Positions 1 through 4,078 of a stretch of DNA of 5,845 bases are shown here, piece after piece. Below the pieces are notes generated by a model. The model was given only the letters and a program-made list of their open reading frames with translations. It was not told the origin of the DNA and made no database searches. How positions within the stretch are numbered: position 1 is the stretch's first letter; each line of letters begins with the position of its first letter. Both the position numbers and the translations under genes were made by a program. This DNA comes from Victivallales bacterium (GTDB lineage Bacteria > Verrucomicrobiota > Lentisphaeria > Oligosphaerales > Oligosphaeraceae), in NCBI GenBank assembly GCA_017458805.1, contig JAFTAC010000520.1, positions 1 to 5,845 of the forward strand, written 5' to 3'.

Positions 1-7
1 CTAACCA

Positions 8-844
8 CTAGAACTGGAACTGTGCGCTCAGGACGAAGCCGTCGCCCACGCCGAGTTCGCCGAATCCCTTGTCCTTGTCGCCCGTGTTCACGTAGGCGCC
101 TACCAGAGTGAGCTGCTTGGTCACGAACCAGGCGACGTGGCCGTTCCAGTAGTCCGCATTCTCGATGCCGTCGCCAACCTTGACGCCCTGGCGGTATTCC
201 ACGCCGATGGCCACGTTCTCGCTGGGCAGCACATCGATGTTCGCAAACACCCCCGTGCCGTAGTGGTTGTGCCCGACCACGCCATAGACCACCTCGTCGC
301 TGCGCTGCACGCCAGCCGAAACCAGCACGGGCAAGGGCAGTTGCGTGATGAGTTTGCTTGCTACAATATAATAGTTGAAGCCAGCATCGTCAAGCCCGAA
401 AAGGTCAGTGGTGTTGCTGTCCGTGTGGCGGTATTTCACACCGATGGCGACTGCGGGCACCCACTTGGAATCAAAGGCGTTCTCGTCCAGAAGGCGTATC
501 TTCAAGCCCACCGTGTTCGCCTCGATGTTGTTGTCGCCATAGTCCTTTGCGTTGACCAGGTTGAACGCATAGCTTAGCTCGACTCGCTTCGCGACGCTCA
601 GCGACAGACTGTAGGAACTCCACTTGATGTTGCTCTCCGACAGCTGCACGTACCATGCGCCAATCTGCGGCTTGCTTATCCACTCGTTCCCTTCGATATC
701 CAGACCCGATGTGAAGGCCAGCGGATTGAACGCTATGCCGCCCGTCCCGTCCAGACTGTTCAAGGGCACGCCGCCATGCACCGCGCCAACTGCCCAAATC
801 ACCAAAACCAAAATGCTCGCCCTTACAAAATTGCTTTTCTTCAT
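8..844 (-). CDS. Exported outer-membrane beta-barrel protein, DUF3034-like
   Basis: This encodes 278 residues from the ATG at 844. Residues 1-24 form a clear Sec signal peptide: basic start MKKSNFVR, hydrophobic core ASILVLVIWAVGAV, and probable cleavage after VHG. The mature part has alternating polar and hydrophobic strands with many aromatic residues and ends in FQF; a C-terminal aromatic residue is typical of barrels inserted by the BAM machinery. Blocks such as RVELSYA, WVPAVAIGVKYR, NVAIGVEYRQ and LTLVGAYVNTGD match my memory of DUF3034 proteins, a family without assigned function. The start at 844 is chosen because it puts the signal peptide at the N-terminus and has GGAGAAGG at 849-856, 4 bases upstream. 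An in-frame ATG at 928, with its own AAAGGAG, would add 28 residues before the signal. The gene is transcribed away from nifU. Barrel and export are fairly sure; the exact family is moderately sure and the function unknown. Confidence 0.8.
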   Translation of the reverse strand: MKKSNFVRASILVLVIWAVGAVHGGVPLNSLDGTGGIAFNPLAFTSGLDIEGNEWISKPQIGAWYVQLSESNIKWSSYSLSLSVAKRVELSYAFNLVNAKDYGDNNIEANTVGLKIRLLDENAFDSKWVPAVAIGVKYRHTDSNTTDLFGLDDAGFNYYIVASKLITQLPLPVLVSAGVQRSDEVVYGVVGHNHYGTGVFANIDVLPSENVAIGVEYRQGVKVGDGIENADYWNGHVAWFVTKQLTLVGAYVNTGDKDKGFGELGVGDGFVLSAQFQF

Positions 845-944
845 AATGCCTTCTCCAATTTTCAAAACCGACTTGTTGCCATTCACACGAAACTCACCCT
901 GCTCGCCATTCATTCGACATCTCTTCATCGCTTCATTCTCCTTT
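845..944 (-). promoter_or_regulatory. Leader with two alternative ribosome sites and starts for the beta-barrel gene
   Basis: Two good Shine-Dalgarno/start pairs lie in the same frame. AAAGGAG (938-944) sits 9 bases before ATG at 928, and GGAGAAGG (849-856) sits 4 bases before ATG at 844. No stop lies between them. A further ATG at 936 opens a three-codon out-of-frame ORF (Met-Lys-Arg-stop) whose TGA overlaps the 928 ATG. Signal-peptide position favours 844, while the short distance to the predicted transcription start favours 928. Confidence 0.45.
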
Positions 945-961
945 ATTGGTTCTTGTCTTTT

Positions 962-988
962 AAATCAACTACTGAATTAGTAGTCTTT
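962..988. repeat. Palindromic element, copy 1 (candidate operator)
   Basis: This stretch contains a perfect inverted repeat, ACTACT (968-973), spacer GAATT, AGTAGT (979-984). On the minus strand it reads AAAGACTACT, five bases, AGTAGT, TGATTT. A second copy lies inverted at 1035-1058. The core ACT-GAATT-AGT fits the central part of the IscR type-1 operator consensus as I recall it (ACT-RWWWY-AGT). It lies just downstream of the predicted transcription start of the beta-barrel gene, a position suited to repression. The repeat is seen directly; the regulator is inferred. Confidence 0.6.
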
Positions 989-1004
989 TTGTTCAACGCA
1001 AATT

Positions 1005-1032
1005 AATATATACCATAAAATCAGCCTGTCAA
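1005..1032 (-). promoter_or_regulatory. Sigma70-like promoter for the beta-barrel gene
   Basis: On the minus strand a perfect -35 box TTGACA (1027-1032) is followed after 16 bases by TATATT (1005-1010), a 5/6 match to the -10 consensus. Transcription would start near 998, leaving a leader of about 70 bases to the ATG at 928 or about 154 bases to the ATG at 844. A-rich sequence upstream of the -35 box on this strand could act as an UP element. The pair of inverted elements at 962-988 and 1035-1058 brackets this promoter. Confidence 0.65.
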
Positions 1033-1034
1033 AT

Positions 1035-1058
1035 AAAGACTACTAAAAAAGTTGATTT
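1035..1058. repeat. Inverted element, copy 2 (candidate operator)
   Basis: On the plus strand this reads AAAGACTACT (1035-1044), AAAAA, AGT (1050-1052), TGATTT (1053-1058). It matches the minus-strand reading of 962-988, except for the spacer bases and one AGT triplet missing here. The two cores are centred about 71 bp apart and point in opposite directions on either side of the minus-strand promoter. They could be two operators for one dimeric regulator, or the arms of a large hairpin. Confidence 0.55.
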
Positions 1059-1106
1059 TTTGTTATTTTTTTTTATTTTGGGAGTTTTTGCATGGCAATA
1101 AAGCCA

Positions 1107-1232
1107 TCTAGAGCTTCTAGAGCTTCTAGAGCTTCTAGAGATTCTAGAGATTCTAGAGATTCTAGAGATTCTAGAGATTCTAGAGATTCTAGAGCATCTA
1201 GAGCATCTAGAGCTTCTAGAGATTCTAGAGAT
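1107..1232. repeat. Array of fourteen 9-bp TCTAGAG-NN tandem repeats
   Basis: There are fourteen consecutive 9-bp units with no indels. The first seven bases, TCTAGAG, are invariant; only the last two change. In order the endings are CT three times, AT six times, CA twice, CT once and AT twice. Every unit contains the palindrome TCTAGA, so adjacent units can pair as CTAGA-(GCT, GAT or GCA)-TCTAG, with the variable bases falling in the loop. Read from an ATG at 1092 the units encode Ser-Arg-Ala or Ser-Arg-Asp, using TCT and AGA codons that are uncommon in the neighbouring genes. The array ends about 25 bp upstream of the predicted nifU promoter. It has no unique spacers, so it is not CRISPR. 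Its function is unknown. Confidence 0.95.
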
Positions 1233-1256
1233 TCTCCAGAATTTCGACTATTGCAC

Positions 1257-1291
1257 TTGCCTTATTGGGGCAAAAAGATATATTATATAAT
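1257..1291 (+). promoter_or_regulatory. Probable promoter of the nifU-nifS-rrf2 operon
   Basis: This AT-rich stretch contains a perfect -10 hexamer TATAAT (1286-1291) with only a poor -35 in front. It also contains an alternative pair, TTGCCT (1257-1262), 16 bases, TATATT (1279-1284). Either would give a leader of roughly 35-45 bases before nifU. A small inverted repeat, TTGCC (1257-1261) and GGCAA (1269-1273), overlaps the -35 zone and could be a regulator site. The nifU ribosome site is GGAG at 1321-1324, 8 bases before the ATG. Confidence 0.5.
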
Positions 1292-1332
1292 GACAACAAA
1301 AATAATCGTGTTTTCATATAGGAGTTTTTCAA

Positions 1333-2220
1333 ATGTGGGACTACACAGACAAGGTCAAAGACCATTTTCTAAACCCTCGCAACGTGGGTGAAATCGAGGA
1401 TGCGGACGCAGTGGCGGAGGTGGGAAACCTCACCTGCGGCGACGCGCTGAAACTCTACCTGAAGCTGGACGCCGACGGAAAAATCGCCGACGCGAAGTTC
1501 AAGACCTTCGGCTGCGCCAGCGCCATCGCCTCCTCTTCCGCACTGACTGAGCTCATCAAAGGCAAGACCCTCGACGAGGCGTCGAAAGTCACCAACCAGG
1601 ACATCGTCGCCCTGCTGGGCTCCCTCCCAGAGGAGAAGATGCACTGCTCCGTGATGGGCATGGAGGCCATGCAGGCCGCCATCGCAGACTACAAGAAGCG
1701 CCACGGGCTCGCCACCGACTCCGTCGAGGAGGACGACACCCACGAGGGGCGCATCGTCTGCAAGTGCTTCAACGTGACCGACGCCAAAATCCGCAAGGTC
1801 GCCCTGGCGAACAACCTCCACACCGTCGCCCAAATCACCGACTATACCAAGGCCGGCGGTGCGTGCGGGCGCTGCCTCGACGAGATTCAGACCATCCTCG
1901 ACGACCTCTGGCGCGAGCAATCCACCGCTGCCCCTGAAGCCGCTCCTGCGCCCTCTGCCCCCGACACAACCGCCTACGATGCACTCTCCCCCGTGCGCAA
2001 GATTTTCCTGCTCAATGACATCATCACGCGGGAAATCCGGCCCCTGCTGGAGCGGGACGGTGGTGGAATCGAGCTCGTTGACCTGGACGGCGACACGGCA
2101 ATCGTGCGCCTGAAGGGGCACTGCGGCCACTGCGTCTGCGCTTCCGCCACACTGAAGAACCTCGTGGAAAAGAAGCTGCGCGAGCTGGTCTCCCCGAAGA
2201 TCACCGTGAAGGAGGCGTAG
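1333..2220 (+). CDS. nifU: NifU-type Fe-S cluster scaffold protein (three domains)
   Basis: This is a full-length three-domain NifU of 295 residues. Residues 1-125 form the IscU-like scaffold, with cluster cysteines C35, C61 and C105 and the conserved Asp D37 in NLTCGD. Residues 140-192 form the BFD-like [2Fe-2S] domain, with C143, C145, C178 and C181 in the CxC...CxxC arrangement. An Ala/Pro-rich linker (about 197-215) leads to the C-terminal NifU domain (about 222-295) with C264-xx-C267. In the cytoplasm NifU receives sulfur from NifS, assembles transient clusters on the first and third domains, and transfers them to apo-proteins. The ATG at 1333 has GGAG 8 bases upstream and starts with the family-typical MWDY. 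An extra cysteine, C269, makes the last motif CxxCxC. Absence of other nif genes in view suggests a general Fe-S role. The family assignment is certain. Confidence 0.97.
   Translation: MWDYTDKVKDHFLNPRNVGEIEDADAVAEVGNLTCGDALKLYLKLDADGKIADAKFKTFGCASAIASSSALTELIKGKTLDEASKVTNQDIVALLGSLPEEKMHCSVMGMEAMQAAIADYKKRHGLATDSVEEDDTHEGRIVCKCFNVTDAKIRKVALANNLHTVAQITDYTKAGGACGRCLDEIQTILDDLWREQSTAAPEAAPAPSAPDTTAYDALSPVRKIFLLNDIITREIRPLLERDGGGIELVDLDGDTAIVRLKGHCGHCVCASATLKNLVEKKLRELVSPKITVKEA
2209..2215 (+). promoter_or_regulatory. Ribosome binding site of nifS inside the end of nifU
   Basis: AAGGAGG, nearly the full anti-16S complement, lies within the last codons of nifU and 8 bases before the nifS ATG at 2224. 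It fixes the nifS start and implies efficient, probably coupled, translation of desulfurase and scaffold. Confidence 0.85.
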
Positions 2221-2223
2221 CTC

Positions 2224-3396
2224 ATGTCCGAAGCAAGAACAGTCTATTTTGACAACAACGCCACCACGGCGGTCGCGCCAGAGGTCTTCGAGGCGATGAC
2301 CCCCTTCCTGACGACGCTCTACGGCAACCCCTCCAGCATCCACACCTTCGGCGGGCAGGTGATGGCGCATGTTGACAACGCACGCGAACGCCTCGCCGCC
2401 CTGCTGGGAGCGCAGCCTTCGGAACTCATCTTCACCTCCTGCGGGACAGAGAGCGACAACGCCGCCCTCCGCAGCGCCCTCTACACCAATCCACAGCGGG
2501 ACAAGCTGGTCATTTCCGTCGTGGAGCATCCCGCCATCCTGAACGTGGCCCTCGACCTTGAGCGGCAAGGGTATCGCGTGGAGCGCATCCCCGTCGATGC
2601 CAACGGACGGCTTGACATGGAAAAGGCGCAGGAGTTCATCGACGACCGCACCGCCATCGTCTCCGTGATGTGGGCGAACAACGAGACGGGCAACATCCAG
2701 CCCGTGCGTGAACTTGCGGAACTTGCGCATAAGCACGGTGCGCTCTTCCACACCGACGCCGTGCAGGCAGTCGGCAAGGTCCCGATGAACCTCTCCGAAG
2801 GGTGGGTGGATTTCCTAAGCCTCTCAGGCCACAAGCTGCACGCACCGAAGGGCGTTGGAGCCCTCTATGTGAGGCGCGGCGTGCGCTTCCACCCCTTCGT
2901 GCTGGGTGGCCATCAGGAAACGGGTCGCCGCGCAGGCACGGAAAACGTCGCCTCCGTCGTGGGACTGGGCATGGCTGCGGAGCTGGCCTCCAAGAACATC
3001 GAGCGTGAAAACAGCCAGGTGCGCGCCCTGCGCGACCGCCTGGAGAGCGGCATCGTGGCCACCGTGCCGAAAACCCGCATCAACGGCGATGTGGAACACC
3101 GCCTGCCCAATACCACCAACATCTCCTTCGAGTACATCGAGGGCGAATCCATCCTGATGCTGCTCGACCAATACGGCATCTGCGCCTCCAGCGGCAGCGC
3201 ATGCACGACGGGCAGCCTGGAGCCATCCCACGTCCTGCGCGCCATGGGCCTCCCCTACACCGCCGCCCACGGCGCCATCCGCTTCAGCCTCTCCCGCTAC
3301 AACACCGCAGAGGAGGTTGATTTCGTCCTGGAGAAGCTGCCCCCCATCATCGCGCGCCTCCGTGAAATCTCCCCATACTGGAGCAGCCAGAAGTAG
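2224..3396 (+). CDS. nifS: Cysteine desulfurase NifS
   Basis: This is a 390-residue class V aminotransferase-fold enzyme that uses pyridoxal phosphate to convert L-cysteine to L-alanine, leaving a persulfide on its active-site cysteine for transfer to NifU. Visible landmarks are YFDNNATT near the N-terminus, EHPAI with the cofactor-stacking His H102, NNETGN at 152-157, HTDAVQ with D178, and SGHK with the Schiff-base lysine K204. The active-site loop SSGSACTTGS carries catalytic C327. The sequence around it (ICASSGSACTTGSLEPSHVLRAMGLP in outline) is NifS-like rather than SufS-like. Length is normal and nothing essential is missing. It begins 3 bases after nifU ends and is followed after 8 bases by the Rrf2 gene, so the three are almost certainly co-transcribed. 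The start is supported by a strong ribosome site. Confidence 0.97.
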   Translation: MSEARTVYFDNNATTAVAPEVFEAMTPFLTTLYGNPSSIHTFGGQVMAHVDNARERLAALLGAQPSELIFTSCGTESDNAALRSALYTNPQRDKLVISVVEHPAILNVALDLERQGYRVERIPVDANGRLDMEKAQEFIDDRTAIVSVMWANNETGNIQPVRELAELAHKHGALFHTDAVQAVGKVPMNLSEGWVDFLSLSGHKLHAPKGVGALYVRRGVRFHPFVLGGHQETGRRAGTENVASVVGLGMAAELASKNIERENSQVRALRDRLESGIVATVPKTRINGDVEHRLPNTTNISFEYIEGESILMLLDQYGICASSGSACTTGSLEPSHVLRAMGLPYTAAHGAIRFSLSRYNTAEEVDFVLEKLPPIIARLREISPYWSSQK

Positions 3397-3404
3397 CTCG
3401 GACC

Positions 3405-3851
3405 ATGAAAATCTCGACAAAAGGCAGATACGGTCTGCGAATCCTGATAGACCTAGCAACCCATGACACGCAGAAGCCGCGTCTGGTGCGCGACATAGCA
3501 GAATCCCAGCAGATATCGGAGAAGTACATCAGCCGCCTGATCATCGACCTGCGGCGTGCGCGTCTCGTGCGGTCTGTGCGCGGCGTGAAAGGCGGCTTCT
3601 TCCTGGCGCGCTCCCCGAAAGAAATCACCCTGCTGGACATTCTGGAGACAATGGAGGGCACCCTCTCCATCGTCGATTGCGTCATGGCCCCCGAAAAATG
3701 CACGCACAACGCGGACTGCACCGCGCGCGGCATCTGGCAGAAGCTCAACGACGGCATTCGCGAGCTGATGCGCAACATCACCTTCGAGCAGATTCTCGAG
3801 GAATACCGCAACGGCACCGCAAAGGACGGCGTTTTCGACTACTGCATCTAA
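3405..3851 (+). CDS. Rrf2-family transcriptional regulator, probably Fe-S sensing (IscR-like)
   Basis: This is a 148-residue Rrf2-family winged-helix repressor. The N-terminus MKISTKGRYGLRILIDLA is the family signature. The recognition-helix region ISEKYISRLIIDLRRARLV (37-55) is followed by the wing VRGVKGGFFLAR (58-69). In the sensor part C92, C99 and C105 form C-x6-C-x5-C, close to the [2Fe-2S] ligands of IscR (C92, C98, C104 in E. coli). No histidine occupies the place of IscR His107; His101 lies inside the cysteine loop. A further cysteine, C147, is next to last. Such regulators sense cluster supply and control Fe-S assembly genes, which suits its position as last gene of the nifU-nifS operon. 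There is no proper Shine-Dalgarno (only GGA 2 bases before the ATG), so translation probably depends on coupling to nifS. The family is sure; cluster sensing is inferred. Confidence 0.93.
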   Translation: MKISTKGRYGLRILIDLATHDTQKPRLVRDIAESQQISEKYISRLIIDLRRARLVRSVRGVKGGFFLARSPKEITLLDILETMEGTLSIVDCVMAPEKCTHNADCTARGIWQKLNDGIRELMRNITFEQILEEYRNGTAKDGVFDYCI

Positions 3852-4078
3852 ATGCCTGTCCTGCGCCCGATGCTTCTGCGTCTGGTTATGAGCCAATAGC
3901 TGCAATCGCAAAGGGATTGAGTGAAATATAGCCTTTTCGACTTGAAAATAACAAGAAACGCATTAAATTGTTATCTTGCGAGATAATATTTTATCTCCTA
4001 CGTTTTGCAACTCGTTCCGTCGAGAGATTCCTCTTGGCGGGTTATGTCCTTAAAAACTGGTATTTTGGAGAAAACGCC
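3852..4078 (+). promoter_or_regulatory. Intergenic region and leader upstream of the EF-G-like gene
   Basis: This 227-base spacer contains no credible gene. The first 50 bases are GC-rich like the coding DNA and the rest is AT-rich. I see no convincing -35/-10 pair; TTGAAA at 3942-3947 has no good partner at the expected distance. It contains the three-half-site element at 3971-3996 and a 12-codon ORF at 4044-4082 whose TGA overlaps the GTG of the next gene. The Shine-Dalgarno GGAG is at 4067-4070, 8 bases before the GTG start, and it decides that start, because no in-frame ATG lies upstream before the GTPase P-loop. Confidence 0.45.
3971..3996. repeat. Three alternating TTATCT/AGATAA half-sites, 10-bp spaced
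   Basis: TTATCT (3971-3976), AGATAA (3981-3986) and TTATCT (3991-3996) start exactly 10 bp apart, separated by the 4-base spacers TGCG and TATT. The middle half-site forms a perfect palindrome with either neighbour. As DNA this would place three half-sites on one face of the helix, an arrangement fit for cooperative binding. As RNA it would give two mutually exclusive hairpins, the first with a TGCG loop of the UNCG type. It lies 120 bases downstream of the Rrf2 stop and 83 bases upstream of the GTPase start. It is a candidate operator or attenuator; a very weak, AT-rich terminator for the upstream operon is also possible. The half-sites are seen directly and the role is inferred. Confidence 0.55.

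Larger units (their letters stand above)
1092..1391 (+). other. Doubtful small ORF reading through the 9-bp repeats
   Basis: This is a 99-codon reading frame. It starts at an ATG preceded by GGAG at 1081-1084 (7 bases away), runs through the repeats as (Ser-Arg-Ala/Asp) x 14, then continues across the nifU promoter and overlaps the first 59 bases of nifU out of frame. The start signal looks real. The part after the repeats resembles translated non-coding DNA, and the codons (TCT, AGA) do not match the neighbours. It might be a leader peptide, a remnant, or chance openness of a 9-bp repeat, which cannot shift frame. I do not regard it as an established protein. Confidence 0.2.

Noticed and set aside
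366..373. TATAAT-like sequence inside the beta-barrel gene
   Set aside because: It has no suitable -35 partner and lies within conserved coding sequence.
137..577. Open 146-codon frame on the plus strand
   Set aside because: It is antisense to the beta-barrel gene, which has a signal peptide and barrel C-terminus; nothing recognisable in this frame.
1107..1232. CRISPR array
   Set aside because: The 9-bp units are contiguous with no unique spacers and no cas genes nearby.
1369..2751. Open 460-codon frame on the minus strand
   Set aside because: It runs antisense across the 3' part of nifU coding sequence and into nifS, both certain genes. It has no family features and no ribosome site I could support; long antisense frames are expected opposite GC-rich codons.
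1333..3396. Nitrogen-fixation cluster
   Set aside because: NifU and NifS also serve general Fe-S assembly in many non-fixing bacteria, and no nitrogenase or other nif gene is visible in this window.
2824..3459. Open 211-codon frame on the minus strand
   Set aside because: It lies antisense to nifS and the rrf2 start, its composition (Ala, Gly, Val, His rich) is typical of a shadow frame, and no domain is recognisable.
3818..3865. Hairpin terminator at the end of rrf2
   Set aside because: CGCA-GGAC-GGC can pair with GCC-GTCC-TGCG across the stop codon, but there are bulges, a 23-base loop and no following T-run, so it does not look like an intrinsic terminator.
3852..3899. 15-codon ORF starting right after the rrf2 stop (MPVLRPMLLRLVMSQ)
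   Set aside because: It has no ribosome site of its own close to the ATG and no recognisable feature; it is most likely chance.
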